Shown piece after piece: positions 1-13,047 of a DNA stretch of 64,000 nt. The stretch spans positions 10,752,001 through 10,816,000 of the forward strand of contig JAYKKT010000089.1 in NCBI GenBank assembly GCA_036023115.1. The letters run 5' to 3'. This DNA comes from Brasenia schreberi (lineage: Eukaryota; Streptophyta; Magnoliopsida; Nymphaeales; Cabombaceae). The position numbers and the translations under genes were made by a program. Numbering within the stretch: the stretch's first letter is position 1; each line of letters opens with the position of its first letter. The notes under the pieces were generated by a model. The model was given only the letters and a program-made list of their open reading frames with translations, was not told the DNA's origin and did not search any database.

Positions 1-1605
1 AGGAGGCAAATTGATCTGATTCGTTCTATTGCTCTGCTGATCATACAACACAAAGAGATCATTGATCGATTTCTGACCATCGACCGGAATACCCAGAGTG
101 GAGAGAGATATGGAACTGGGATTGGGCATATTCTGTGATGCTGGAGACAGGGGTAGCGGCGGGGGCGGGGTTGGAGCACCTTGCATCTTATTGGCCTCTT
201 TGGTCGGCGCATAAGCAGTCCTGCCCACAGTTACAGGCAAGTTATGCTGCTGCTTGCTATCAGCAAATTGCAAGCCAAAAACAGGCTTGTCCTCGCTCAT
301 CTGCATCCCCTGGAAGTGGATCCGCTGAGGAAAATTCACCGGGTTATAAACACAACCGGATATGTGATTGTTTCGTGCATTATTCTTGTTGAGGAACGCG
401 CTCTGGTAGTCATCTTGGGGGCACTCAACATTTTGACAAGCATAAAACTTTTGATCCATCATCAGTTGCTCCCCAGTGAGTTTCCTCTTGCGCATGCATT
501 GATCAGAAGAAACTTCCCCCTTGATTTGGGGAAGAAACCTTTCCCCTGTGATCCCCATGTTGAATATATCAGGCTTGCACTCCTGAATCTCCATGTTAGC
601 ATCATCCTCATAGCCATCAACATCATACTCGTTGCTGCCACTGAAGGTGAGAGTACCATTTACACTCAAAGATGACACCGGGATGCCAACGTCGGGGTTC
701 ATCTGGCGCGCAAGAATCTCTTCCTGATTCACCACAGCAGACCATGTTGAGCTCTCCTTTGCAGTCATCTTGTCCTGCAGGCACTTTGATTGCCGGACAA
801 GCCGCCGGATTTTATCGATGTCAGGTGAGATGTGCTTTATGACAGCAGTCAGCACGCTGACCTTCCATGCCTTCTTGAGATCATGAGGCTTCTTGTAGGG
901 TGGAGGGCCCTGGTCCTTTGGCAAACCCAGCTGAGGCCACCAATCCTCTCTAGCGGTCGGCCACCACGGCGGAGCCACCCCTTTCTCAAGCGGAAACCGC
1001 CTCTGTGGCGGCTCACAGTGCTGCATCAGAGCAGAGAGCAGAGACCCCAAAGTTGTGTCTTGAAGCTCCTGAAGGGTTTGAGGGGTGGAAATCAAACCAG
1101 AGTTCTCCTCATTGCTACCAAGAATGGCGTTTTCGGCCTGGTACTTGGCGATGGCAGCAGGGCCGTTGCGATCGAATCTGACCTTCTCCTTCCACCAGGC
1201 GCGGAGATTATCGGAGGCGCCGCTCACTGGCTTCCCTTTCTCTGGGATGATCCCATAGACAAAGCCCTGTGCTTTGCAGACTTCCATCATCTTAAGCATG
1301 TACTTGAGAATTCCATCTTGTGCTCTCGACATCTTCTTCTTCCTAGCTTGCTCTTGTGATTGCCTCTGTTTCGCGATATCACCGTTCTCCTTAGCCTTGT
1401 TCTGCTCTTTCAGCCGCCTCAACCGGATGCGATCCCTCCACATCCGACGCTCAAGTTCATCAACATCAATCTCCTCTTCGCTGTCATCGTCATCTTGCAG
1501 GACCTCCCCTTCGCTTCCGATCCCCTGTTCACAGTCTGAAGGTGGCAGAGGCAGAGGAAGGAGATCGAAGCTCCCTCCAAAACCCATGTCTTCGTAGATG
1601 CCCAT
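1..1605 (-). CDS. EIL: EIN3/EIL ethylene-response transcription factor, 3' end outside window
   Basis: The frame is open for 535 codons on the minus strand from ATG at 1605-1603 to the left edge, so the C-terminus and stop are missing. EIN3/EIL proteins are nuclear transcription factors that mediate ethylene responses through ERF-type promoters. Visible in order are an acidic stretch (residues about 35-47), the basic motif [20 protein letters not shown] (about 49-68), [20 protein letters not shown], then [38 protein letters not shown], the Pro/Trp-rich [20 protein letters not shown], and [20 protein letters not shown]: the conserved DNA-binding half. Later segments hold [19 protein letters not shown] and a proline-rich run. 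The coding region has no intron, as usual for this family, which generally has about 600 residues. The start is the first Met of the frame after an in-frame stop. No break is seen, so the gene looks functional. Confidence 0.96.
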   Translation of the reverse strand, partial: MGIYEDMGFGGSFDLLPLPLPPSDCEQGIGSEGEVLQDDDDSEEEIDVDELERRMWRDRIRLRRLKEQNKAKENGDIAKQRQSQEQARKKKMSRAQDGILKYMLKMMEVCKAQGFVYGIIPEKGKPVSGASDNLRAWWKEKVRFDRNGPAAIAKYQAENAILGSNEENSGLISTPQTLQELQDTTLGSLLSALMQHCEPPQRRFPLEKGVAPPWWPTAREDWWPQLGLPKDQGPPPYKKPHDLKKAWKVSVLTAVIKHISPDIDKIRRLVRQSKCLQDKMTAKESSTWSAVVNQEEILARQMNPDVGIPVSSLSVNGTLTFSGSNEYDVDGYEDDANMEIQECKPDIFNMGITGERFLPQIKGEVSSDQCMRKRKLTGEQLMMDQKFYACQNVECPQDDYQSAFLNKNNARNNHISGCVYNPVNFPQRIHFQGMQMSEDKPVFGLQFADSKQQHNLPVTVGRTAYAPTKEANKMQGAPTPPPPLPLSPASQNMPNPSSISLSTLGIPVDGQKSINDLFVLYDQQSNRTNQINLPP

Positions 1606-3367
1606 AACGTTTTGATCTGAACCAATTCATGAAATCGATCGTAAGTGCTTCAAGAATCCAGCTGCTAGTCCAATCAAATTACAGAGGAAAGCCTAGGAGC
1701 GCGTTATTGTTTTAATTGGTTAAGCAAGGAGTCATCTCAGAGCAATAAACCTGAAGAAAGAAGCATTCGGTGGCTGAAGATTAAGGTGATGACAACCGCA
1801 GAACAATAAGAAATCTAAAACTTCATCTTGTTGTACTTCGACCGGACCTGCCAATAAGAAGCACGGCGGAAGGCTCTAGTGAATCTCTGCATCTAAAGAC
1901 GGCAAAAAAGTTGTGTGTGTGAGAGGGGGGGTTAGCCCAAGAACTACACTGAAAAATATGACCGAAAGGATACAACCGACTCGGCCGGCGGACAGCGGAC
2001 TAACCGGAAGTCAAGATGGGGGACCAATCTTTCAGATAAAGAAGCGATCTTCAAAAGCCCGGAAGATGGCAAACTGCAAGTGGCTCTAAGTCGGTCAGGT
2101 CCGCCGGAAAACCAACGAAACGGAAAGGACACACCAAAGAAAAGCCGGAAAGAGCAAGAGACGGAAAGCGCAGAATATACGAGGAAAGTCCTTATTGGTG
2201 AAGAGTAAAAACGTATCCGGCAGACCAATTGGTTATATTCCTGAAAAAGTCGGAATGGGAAGTAACTTATGAAATCAAACAAATTCTTCGTGATGAGGGC
2301 CGCAAAACGTTGCCGGAATACGGAGTCGGACACCCAAAAACAGACTGTCGGGTAACCCAAAACGAGGGAAAATTAGCATGTCCACACATCACCATCATCG
2401 GAAACATGATAGCCTCGATTAGATATGCGTAAAAAGTAGCGTCAGAATAGATAGTCTGCCCACAGAAGAAATATTTGGAACTGGAACTAAAAGCAACAAA
2501 TTCAGGTAACTCATGTAGCCTGAATTTTACTCCTTTTCTTTGTGAAAGATTTAGAAGGCAGCCTGAAAATCACAAAAAAAAGGAAGAAATAGAATCCGCG
2601 AATCCGTCACTCGAGACTAGATCTCATCTCCAACAAAAACAGTTCAATTAGTTGTTCACGTCGCCAACAGAGGCAGCCCAAGACATGAAGCATCAAAGCC
2701 AGCAGGAAGAAGTGATGTCACCAGATTAAGCTGTGGGAAAGATGAAACGAATTCGAGGAAACAAATCAAAAAGTATGAGTTCCCGGATGACAAAAACGGA
2801 CTGCCGGCTTACGTCTACCAAAAGTGTGAAATCACCGGAAAAGTAGGGCAAGAGAATCCGTGTTCCGACAAATTATATCCTACCACAGTGAAGCCACTAG
2901 CCCAAAAAATAACAAAAGCTTACGAGGGAAAGGAAGGGAGTCACGGAACTCACTTGTGCAACGTGACAATAGGATAAAAGCCTTCAAAAATCAAACAAAG
3001 AAACCCGCCGCAAAAAGCCTGTTTTTGCACCGAAGCATGAGCTTCATCGCCGGAATTCTAGAAAAAAAAGTTCTGGGGGAGAAGAGCTGCACGCTAAAAA
3101 TATTCCCCAAGGGAAGCGCGTAACCGGATCACCACTCAAAATACGTCCACATAACCGGCAATACTATAAACTCATATCCTTCGTTCCCGAAAATGCCTCA
3201 ACACAGAATCTTGCACTTACTAGTGCAATAAACCAAAGAAAATCTAGCTGGTCCCCAAGTTGGAAATTAATCAATCCATTCTCCAAAAACCAGCCAGCCT
3301 TTCGTTCACGAGAAAACGGAAAAAGAAATCCAATCGACACACAAACACTGAAAACACGCGAATTCAC

Positions 3368-3370
<3 letters not shown>
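1606..3370 (-). promoter_or_regulatory. 5' leader and upstream region of the EIL gene
   Basis: No coding region is recognised here. As EIN3/EIL genes usually have an intron in the 5' untranslated region, part of this stretch is probably leader plus intron. I could not place the donor and acceptor with confidence, and the role is inferred only from position. The 138- and 87-codon open frames inside it have no recognisable domain and are treated as chance. Confidence 0.4.

Positions 3371-3398
<28 letters not shown>
3371..3398. repeat. (GA)14 microsatellite
   Basis: Perfect GA run followed by four AAG units. It is the first of three GA tracts within 350 bases upstream of the EIL gene; read on that gene's strand they are pyrimidine (CT/TC) tracts. 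Confidence 0.95.
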
Positions 3399-3401
<3 letters not shown>

Positions 3402-3576
3402 AGAAGAAGCCGCAAATGAAACACCGGGTTCTTCTGCAGAAGAACGAAATTGGAGGGACGGAAAATTCGGGTAAGAAGGGGATCAGACTTTCACCTCTTT
3501 AAGCTACAGAAGGCGTTCCCACCATTAAACCTTCGTTCTCGACTTCTGCAAGCGAGCGTCAGATACAAAGAGATAG

Positions 3577-3580
<4 letters not shown>

Positions 3581-3615
<35 letters not shown>
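3581..3615. repeat. (AG)17 microsatellite
   Basis: Second GA tract upstream of the EIL gene. Together with its neighbours it could be bound by plant GAGA-binding (BBR/BPC) factors; that role is inference. Confidence 0.95.
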
Positions 3616-3618
<3 letters not shown>

Positions 3619-3667
3619 AAGCCTGCACTCTCTTGCTTTAACCGGCTAAGGGCCTCTTCTACTTGGT

Positions 3668-3671
<4 letters not shown>

Positions 3672-3719
<48 letters not shown>
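3672..3719. repeat. (AG)24 microsatellite
   Basis: Third and longest GA tract upstream of the EIL gene, uninterrupted. Confidence 0.95.
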
Positions 3720-3721
<2 letters not shown>

Positions 3722-4852
3722 CGGCACTAACGTTGGGAAAACCGCGGTCAGGAGAATGTAACCGTGGTTAAGTTTAGAGTGGTCATCTGCAGAGGATAAT
3801 ATCTTTCCCCACCACCACCACCACCACCGTTCTTTTCTGACGTCCGTCTCCGATACTTTTCTCCTTCCCTTTTTGCCCGCCCATACCCCCCAACCTTCCT
3901 GGAATGGAATCCCCCGTCCATTTCTCGACCACCACCACCTTTTATTATATTATATCTTATATATAACGGCATTCAATCTTTTCTGACCATAACACCCTCA
4001 TCGTTATCCACCAACACCGCTCCGCCTAAATTTTTTATGCCGATACTGCCATGGAACCTTGCAAATTTCTTGCAAGATTGCCATTTGCTACCACCTCATT
4101 GAGATCTGCTTATAGTGGTGATATTGATCAAAATCTACTTAGCTTCTTGATCAGATCAATTTAAGTAAATGTTACGCTTGTCTTGATAAGGGGTTCTAAC
4201 TCTCGCAGTGGAAAACACCATTTGTTGAAAATGGAAATAGAGCCATGACCTTACATGATGCCGAAAATTAAACCATGTATGTGTTCCGGTTGTTTGCTCG
4301 ATCTAAAGAAGGTTCTCAACATGTTTCGAAGCTTAAAGAAATAGAATTCAATCACTGCAATAGGATGAAGTGATCTCTTGTCACAAGCTCATGCGAGCTC
4401 ATGAGTAAACAATAACAACAAAGTCTTTTCTCGTATTAGATGGGATTGGTTATTTTTGTTTCTATACAGTTTGATCATGTGTCATGCTAACAGTTAATTC
4501 AACATAAATTAGATCATTCTTTAATGTATTGTGGTCTTTCTGTTTTTTTTAATATTTTCACAATTAATTTTATCATACAAAATCAATTAGAACTTCTTAT
4601 ATTAATACTCAATATTATCAAATCCAAGATTCGATAATGCTGGCGTGATGCACCAAACCACAACACCATCCGGGCTTGCTAACAGAGGTGCATCCACTTG
4701 TGGTGCTTATGTTCAACTTTCCTAGTGCACTGTCTCCGGCGGTTGCGTCCTAAACTTTGTTTAGGGAAGGAAGAGGGTGTCCAATCAAGAGGGTAAAAAG
4801 GTCATTTGTGAAGTCAAGGCCTACACTTGTCGCTACAGGAAAATACACAAAA
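3720..4852. other. Intergenic, no gene seen
   Basis: Opens with a CCA/ACC-rich patch near 3810-3830, then AT-rich sequence. No long frame, splice-consistent exon or repeat boundary was recognised. Confidence 0.6.
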
Positions 4853-5059
4853 GGCCGCGGGGCTTATCTTTTGGTACCAACGCCGCCCGGGTGGCCATCA
4901 TGTGCACCGGTAACTCAACCTTTTGGTGCGCACGGACGTGCGACTTGTGTAAAGTTTACGAGAGGCAGCCCATGATGGGCCGCGGGGCTTATCTTTTGGT
5001 ACCAACGCCGCCGGATGGCCATCATGTGCACCGGTAACTCAACCTCTTGGTGCGCACGG
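4853..5059. repeat. GC-rich direct repeat, two copies of about 82 bp
   Basis: Copy 1 is 4853-4935 and copy 2 is 4978-5059, separated by 42 bases. They differ by a 1-base indel and a few substitutions. Both share GGCCGCGGGGCTTATCTTTT and end in TGCGCACGG. The block is much richer in GC than its surroundings. Its origin is unknown; it could be the edge of a decayed mobile element. Confidence 0.85.
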
Positions 5060-5457
5060 TCTGGACCGCGAGGGACTCGGAATCCTCATTTTGTTGGACG
5101 CAAAAATAGGAATCCTGCTTTATTTTTTACGTGAAGAAAATTGCATATTCCATTTTATATATAATTGGGTTCAGGGGAAAATAGAATCATATTCTTCTTT
5201 ACCAAGAAGAGGATGTGGTGTCCCATAAAAAGGCGTATCGCATGTCACAGGAACACGTGCAGTGGAATTTTCACAAAAATAATATAAAAATGGTGAAATA
5301 CATCTTGCGTACATTTATTTAAATTTGGAAAACCCTGTATATTCGTAGATGTGAGGGAGGTATTACCCTTCCTCTTGATGTTGAGGAGGCACTGGAACCT
5401 TTATTAGTAGATACGTTACGGAGAGCTTCAACGTATTACCTTACCTGGTCCGGTTGA

Positions 5458-5530
5458 GTAGACATGTCCGTTTCTGTTTCGGAACCGGTTCGATTCCAGT
5501 TTTAGTTTAGAATCGGTAATTTTTTTAAAA
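5458..5530. mobile_element. hAT-like terminal fragment
   Basis: Starts GACATGTCCGTTTC and runs into GGAACCGGTTCGATTCC. The same style of end (ACATG followed by GGTTC/GTTTC words) recurs at about 9313-9612 and 18143-18446, so this is probably one broken end of that family. Confidence 0.4.
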
Positions 5531-5534
5531 ATTT

Positions 5535-5745
5535 TAAAAATAAATTGAGAGTGATATCATAGATGATAAAATAAAAAAATAATTTAAAATAGTTTGAACA
5601 CATAGAAAGATAGATGACCAAAAGAAACTCTCATAAAAAATAATAAAAGTATTAGAAAGAAACAATAAATATTGAGTTAAGTATCACACATAACCAAGGT
5701 AGTATGAAAACAAAAATGTAGCTGACTCCAACCATAAAAAAATAT
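5535..5745 (+). mobile_element. Decayed RTE-type LINE 3' end
   Basis: Follows the same word order as the better preserved LINE copy at 43830-44295: GATAAAAT, then TTTGAACACATAGAAAG (FEHIER in frame), then GAAAGAAACAATAAA, GAGTTAAG and finally ATGAAAACAAAAATGTAGC. Frameshifts and stops break the frame. The right end, followed by A-rich sequence, fits a 5'-truncated LINE insertion. Confidence 0.6.
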
Positions 5746-7079
<1,334 letters not shown>

Positions 7080-7448
7080 ATGTATATATTTATATGTATA
7101 ATTATAGAGAGAGAGAGAAAGAGAAAAAAACAGTCCATATTTAATACCCATTATAGTCAATGACTTATTTTGCACAGTTTTTACCATTTCAATTACCAAA
7201 GCTCACATTGCACTACCCCAAAAGGCCATGAAAGGTGGTTGCCCGTAGTTGAAATGGTGGAAAATACAAAATAAGCCATTAAGTACTATTGAGTATTGAA
7301 TATAGACTACTTCCTCAATCTTTTGTACATTTGGCATTAGGGCTCAGCTTGGATAGAGCCACCCACCCCTGTTGAGACCTCAGATAAGGATGTAAAATAT
7401 GTCTTGTTTGCAGGATTTGAATTAAACGTTACCGAGTATATCAGTGCA

Positions 7449-7465
7449 TGTGTGTGTGTGTGTGC

Positions 7466-7497
<32 letters not shown>
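7449..7497. repeat. (TG)n(AG)n compound microsatellite
   Basis: TG run with one CG interruption, passing directly into AG units. Confidence 0.9.
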
Positions 7498-8789
7498 ATG
7501 ATGATCCGAAATCGGAGATCACAAAGAGCGTTATGGGACTTGAATCGCCAAGCACTGTTTGCTTTCAAAAGATTTTCTATAGTAGAGTATGGAAGAGGAT
7601 CTTTCATGGAAGAACAATATTAAGGCCGTGACCATTTGTTACATATAGTAACTTTCAGACATTGCCTTAATTAAAGAAGGGTATTATTATTTGTATACCC
7701 TTTTTACTAAATATACGTCTTTTATATTATTTTTTTTAATTATTCTTTTTCATTTATCTCTTTTCTATTCTTGGAAGAAAAAAGTACCTACAAACAGCAA
7801 GGCATCCACATTCACCAACCTTAAGGGCATTTGATCATGAATCATGAAAAGAGACGTAGTTCAATCGTGTCATCTTTAGGATAAAGTTGCACTTACAACT
7901 CGTTGCTCATCAAATAGTGACCCATCATGAGCGTGTTTATCTTTTAAGTAAAACGTGTCTTAGGTACGTTATATCGGTATGTCTTATCATCGATCACCGA
8001 TTTCTTCTCTCGTTAAAAACATTTATCGTGACCAATGACTTAGAACTTTATTTTTTATCATTTTTTTGTAAGATTTACATTTAAATCGAGATAGAGATTG
8101 AGAATAGTACAGAACTAAGTTCGAAAAAAATCAAACCATCCATGAAAATTTCAAAAGAAAGAGTCGAAGAGAACAAAATTTACTAAAAAATCAAACGATG
8201 AAGAGAGACAACGACAATAAAAGAGATTGTCGGAGAAAGAAAGATCAAAAAAGGTTCTTGGGTAGAAAGGATAAGCTAAAGATTTAATAATAGATTTAAT
8301 AATATGTATACTAAAAAGCAAACAGGTAAACACGTACAAGAGAGAAGAAAATATATAGCAAATGTATTTTAGAATTTCTTGTAAAAAAGAATATAATTTA
8401 ATAAACTAGGTGTATTAATAGTAATTATGTTAAAGAAGTATAGGAATAAGGAGGGTCGGTATGACTTATATAATTAAATTAACGTGATAAGGAATGAGTT
8501 CGAGCGATGGCAACTTTAGGAGCAACCCAGGTCGGAGAAAAGAGGAAATTATTTCGACGGGGTATTAATTGCGGGCATTTTCGCTTTTGAATTATGATCC
8601 GGGGTGACGGAAGCAAGCAATCGTCGGCAACAGGTCCTTACAACGCACTCCATCTGGAGGATGGTGGCGGCGACACCGAATAACGCCCCATCTGATTATC
8701 AACTCTCGCAATTATCTGGCTTCCTTTTTACTCTACCATTAAAACACCATTAACGACGCATGACGAACGCAATAAGATCAGCTCCTCTC
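7498..8789. other. Intergenic, no gene seen
   Basis: AT-rich and without repeat boundaries or coding signal that I could support. Confidence 0.5.

Positions 8790-8815
<26 letters not shown>
8790..8815. repeat. (GT)13 microsatellite
   Basis: Short perfect GT run followed by GGGTGGGTGG. Confidence 0.9.
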
Positions 8816-8823
<8 letters not shown>

Positions 8824-9312
8824 GAGCTCCGTTACGTCCGGCGTCAGTTTGCCATGGTTGTCGGCAGATGCCTCTGCTGTATAGCTGTGCTGACGCAAGG
8901 ATAACGCAATTGGCGTTTCTTGAACGGTTTTTGCTACGAACATGATGTGAAGATTGAGCATTCACGTAGGCCATCTTTATTGCACCGAGATGTGACCACC
9001 AACCAACATGAATGTTTCATACATTGTCATTGCTAGAACAGTTCATTTTTTTGAATCCTTCACCATTTCAATTCGGTCGGCAAATTGAAAGGTCAAAAGA
9101 ATATATGGACGATTGATCAGCAACGTCGGTAAAGAAAAAGTTAAATAAGGAAGTCGAAGGAAAAATAACCTCTTTATTTTTTAAAGTTGAGAAACCAATC
9201 AAAATAAAATTTTATGTTGGTTCTAAGCCGTCCTAGATAGTTGATAAACTATTTTTAAAAGAATTAACTTGACACCGTTCAAATCAGTTTATATAGTTTC
9301 CAAAGTTTGGAA

Positions 9313-9612
9313 TTAGGCATGAGCAGTTTCGACCGGAACTGAACCGGACTAGAAACTAGTAAAACCTGAACCAGGCTTCGAACTCGGAACCACCTGGTTC
9401 GGTTCCAGTTTGACCTCTTATAAAACTGGAATCGGAACCAGCTGTTCTAAACCACCGGTTTTGATATTTTTTGGAAAACTTTTCATAGATTTTTTAAATA
9501 AAATTACATATTCTGGACGGTTTCATATTCAAACCGAAACCATTCCGGGACCAATGATTCCAGAATATTTTCAGGTTTTAAACTAAACGAAACCGGACAT
9601 GTCTGGTTGGAA
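9313..9612. mobile_element. Non-autonomous hAT-like element, about 300 bp
   Basis: Left end GGCATGAGCAGTTTCGACCGG and right end CGAAACCGGACATGTCTGG are imperfect inverted repeats. The interior is rich in AACCGG/GGTTCC words, as at 18143-18446. No target duplication could be fixed. Confidence 0.5.
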
Positions 9613-9984
9613 CATGTGCACCAGTGTAGATGCGGCTCCATGTATGGATGGATTCTAGACCATTGATTTCGTGGGATTTAACTACGAACCTTATAGGAGA
9701 GATGGAAAAAAGATGAGTTCACATTTATTTGCTATGAAGTTATGATTTAAAATTATATTATCATATCTAACAGCTGCTCTGAAAGAAAAAGACCCATAAG
9801 ATGATTACTCAAAAAGGGATCGCCAAGTGATCGATAACTATCGTGGAGGCATCAAATGCGCGTATTGGTTGGTGAACTATAGCCTCTCTAAGTAAGCCGG
9901 ATACCGGCCATTGTTAAGTAGTTAGGCCTCTTGAAGTCTGGGCATTCAGTAATGATGTATAAAAGAAGGAGAGATGGTAAATAT

Positions 9985-10174
9985 TCTTAATTCAAATTTA
10001 AAAAACAAAAAGGTACCTTAGTACTTTTTATAGGTACCATAAATGCATCCGGTATTATTTATTTTTTATTTAAAGATCTCAACGATTAATCTTTAAAATC
10101 GAATTATTGGGATCTTTAAGAAGATTAGAGTTGGGATTGGTGTGTGGATAAACTAATTTCTCATATATATATAT

Positions 10175-10213
<39 letters not shown>

Positions 10214-10480
10214 TAGAGAGAGAAAAGGAGCATAGTGAGGAGTCCATCGATCCATTCTTAAGAATCTAAACCGTACAATCAATGATACCCAAAGTTGAAA
10301 TAATTTCAAAAACAAAAAGGTACCTTGATACTTTTTATAGGCACAATAAATGCACTCGATATTTATAGGTAAAAATAGGTATCTTGAAACATTCTTAAAA
10401 ATATGAATGATTAATATTTAAGGATCGAATGATTGAGATATTTAAGAAGATTAGAGTACAGATTGGTGTGTACATGAACT
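9985..10480. repeat. Direct duplication of about 180 bp, with (GATA)n between
   Basis: About 9990-10165 and 10300-10480 share, in order, AAAAAGGTACCTT, ACTTTTTATAGG, TAAATGCA, a block around AATGATTAAT, then TTTAAGAAGATTAGAGT and GATTGGTGTGT. The spacer carries an AT tract (10163-10177) and GATA units (10177-10214). Probably a local tandem duplication that was later split or divergent. Confidence 0.7.
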
Positions 10481-10723
10481 AATGTCCAATCCTTTTAAAA
10501 ATGTACATCATTTGATTTGCATGATCAATGATGGAAAACAATTATTAGTACCTTATGTACTTTAAATTTAAAAATTGAAAAGTAATATTGTTTTGTATTT
10601 TAAATTTGAATCATCACCATTCATAATGCCGATTGAATGGTGAAATTGTTTAGGTAGATTAAAGCATCATGAGTATTCACATGTACTATTCTCTCTCTCT
10701 TTTTTCTCTCTTTCTCTCTCTCT

Positions 10724-10727
<4 letters not shown>

Positions 10728-10808
<81 letters not shown>
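10728..10808. repeat. (CT)n(AT)n compound microsatellite
   Basis: CT run followed by about 26 AT units, the same arrangement as at 6938-7071. Confidence 0.95.
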
Positions 10809-10810
<2 letters not shown>

Positions 10811-10869
10811 CGTGCATATGTTTACCAAGCTTGCTCGTGGATAAGGCCACCAAGATAACCGCTTAAATC

Positions 10870-12128
10870 CCTGAATTTATAACATTTTATAGGCCTTATG
10901 ATTTTAGGTCTCAAATTTTGTGTGTAAAGCACTCCAGATATGTGGTTTCTTGTGAATAAAGATGTGTGGGCACTTAGGCCAATAAGTTTGTGTTGGCACT
11001 CGCTGTACTTACATTATTAAAGTTGAGAGCATAAGTTCTAATGTTGGCGTAACAGTTTGATCATTTAGAAATATAAGGTCTGTTCTTCTCTAGGATTCAA
11101 GATCATCAACGTGGTGCTTCAAATTCTTTTTTTTTTATGAAAATTAATGTGGTCTAAAAACGTCTGTTCATCACCAAAAGCATGATCATACATTGAAGCC
11201 TTTTCTCCTTTCTCTTAGGACAGGTGCGATTGCCTTTTTGTTTTGTACAGAAGAAAGATACCACTTTTGCTTTTTGAATCTTGGATTCGAGATCACAAAC
11301 ATGTCATTCGGAGTCACGAGCTTCAAGCAGTCATGAATAACAAGTCATACTTTCTCAACTTCGTTCTGACAGATTTGTGAAAGTATGTAGGTGGTGTGAT
11401 TTGACATTCTCTGTAGATCACAAGGCAAAACAAAGATGCCTTAAATCGTTAGGAAAGTCTCTCTCGACCTCCATCCAACTAAATCTTCAAGTGCTTTTTT
11501 GAGCTTCCACAGGCTTGATTCAGTTTCTTGATCGCAGAGAGAGAGAGAGGTTATTAGCACACGAGTGAGCACACACACAGGCATAGATGCTTTGTGAGGA
11601 TGCATGTGTGGCTGCAAGGTCTTCAACATCGTAAGGAACACGGTGACTCCATTAATAAAGTAATGAACGGAATAATCCTCGTTAAAGCTAATTATCCTCC
11701 CTTGCTGGGCGACAGACGAGTGCAAGATTTACTCTCTCTCTTCATAACACAAGGACGCTGACTACGAAGGCAAACATATATAATTAACAATAATCAGAAG
11801 TTTAAGGCGGTGATTTATGTAATATAAAGTTACTTAGGTCAAACCGCCTTGGTCATATGTAATCTTTCTCGTTTTCCTCCAAAATCGTCCTCTGTGTTAA
11901 ACTGCGAGTTCCACACCCGTGCATGGAGTTGGCACGTCTCTGCTCTACGAATCTCCAGGTCAATGTCCCCCAACACGAACTACGAGCTTGTGAAGCCCCA
12001 CGAGAGAGCTGTTTTCTCTTTCTGAGCATCTGTGCGGCTGGTCGACGTGCCGTCTCAGCCGTTATTCGGTAAGGGCATCTGCTATCGCTGTAGATGGAGT
12101 CGTCACCCTCTCAATGCATCTTCCCTTG
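10870..12128. other. Intergenic, no gene seen
   Basis: No supported gene. A 94-codon minus-strand frame at 11441-11725 has no recognisable domain or splice context. Confidence 0.5.
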
Positions 12129-12133
12129 CTAGC

Positions 12134-12550
12134 TCAAGGAATCTACCTCCGATGGGGGTGGTGGATTTCGGTGGTGGGTCGGCGGCGGCAAGCTCAGCTT
12201 TTGCCGATCTCCTATGTATGCAGTGGATTTGGAGAGAGGATACGAGGTTCCTACACAGGGGCTCACGAGATGAGATTCGGTGTTTTTGTGTTTTTTCAGA
12301 GTATGTGTTTTCAGTGTCTCACTCGACCTGTAATGGCTGCTTTTTATAGGCAGCTTGCTCCCCCTCATCCCGGATTCATCCACCTGCGGCTTTCCTCATC
12401 CGGAGCAAGTTTCGGAGCCGTTATCGGAAATCCCGGTAATGGTCATCCATTACGGTTCGGTTCGGCCCTCATCTGTTCAGGTAACGGACTGGATGGTCAG
12501 TCCAACCGTTATCGGAGTCGATAATTGCCACCTGTACATATCTTGTAACA
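12134..12550 (-). repeat. 3' LTR of the copia element
   Basis: On the minus strand it begins TGTTACAAGATATGTACAGG, identical to the other LTR, and ends at the CTAGC target duplication. Its terminal CA has become GA, so the end was set by the target duplication and by alignment. Confidence 0.9.
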
Positions 12551-12561
12551 TCTCCCACTTA
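12551..12561 (-). other. Polypurine tract of the copia element
   Basis: Minus-strand TAAGTGGGAGA lies directly before the TGTTAC start of the 3' LTR, the expected place for plus-strand priming. Confidence 0.85.
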
Positions 12562-12723
12562 GCCATTTGAGCTAAGTGTATCGACATACTGGTTTTTCTC
12601 TCACTTTTCAGGATTTTCCCTAGTTATGTTGATTCATGATTACTATTACAATCAGAACTTGTTGTGTGGTTATTTCTCTACACAACAATTTATCCGTTGT
12701 ATGGTTATTTACCTATATAACAA

Positions 12724-12978
12724 TCAAACATATCTCAAACTCATGTTAGTAACATGTTTTGAGAAGAGATCCTCTGTTATGCCTTTTATTAAGGGGTCTG
12801 TCAACATATCTTTCGTTGGCATGTATGAGATGGATATTTCCTTTCTCATAACCATATCATGAAGATAGTGGTATTTCACCTTGCTTTTCGAGCAATCCGC
12901 TCCACTCTTAATAAGAGTTATTGCTGCATTGTTATCACAATAGATAATTACTGGCTCGTCTATTATTTCTAACTTCAA
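12724..12978 (-). pseudogene. copia RNase H domain, decayed
   Basis: The frame contains IIYCDNNAAI, KYHYLHDMVMRKEISI and MLTDPLIKG, the typical tail of copia RNase H. It is separated by stops from the reverse-transcriptase part upstream. Confidence 0.9.
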
Positions 12979-13047
12979 ATCTCATATGAAGCGATTTATC
13001 CATACAGTACTTGTTGCAGCCATACATCAAGCTACATACTCAGCTTC

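Noticed and set aside
181..1625. Open frames of 164, 175 and 107 codons on the plus strand, and a minus frame 1419-1625, overlapping the EIL gene
   Set aside because: They are shadows of the conserved EIN3/EIL coding frame and have no family features of their own.
1944..3123. 138-codon minus frame and 87-codon plus frame upstream of EIL
   Set aside because: Low-complexity or unrecognised composition, no splice context; more likely leader or intron sequence.
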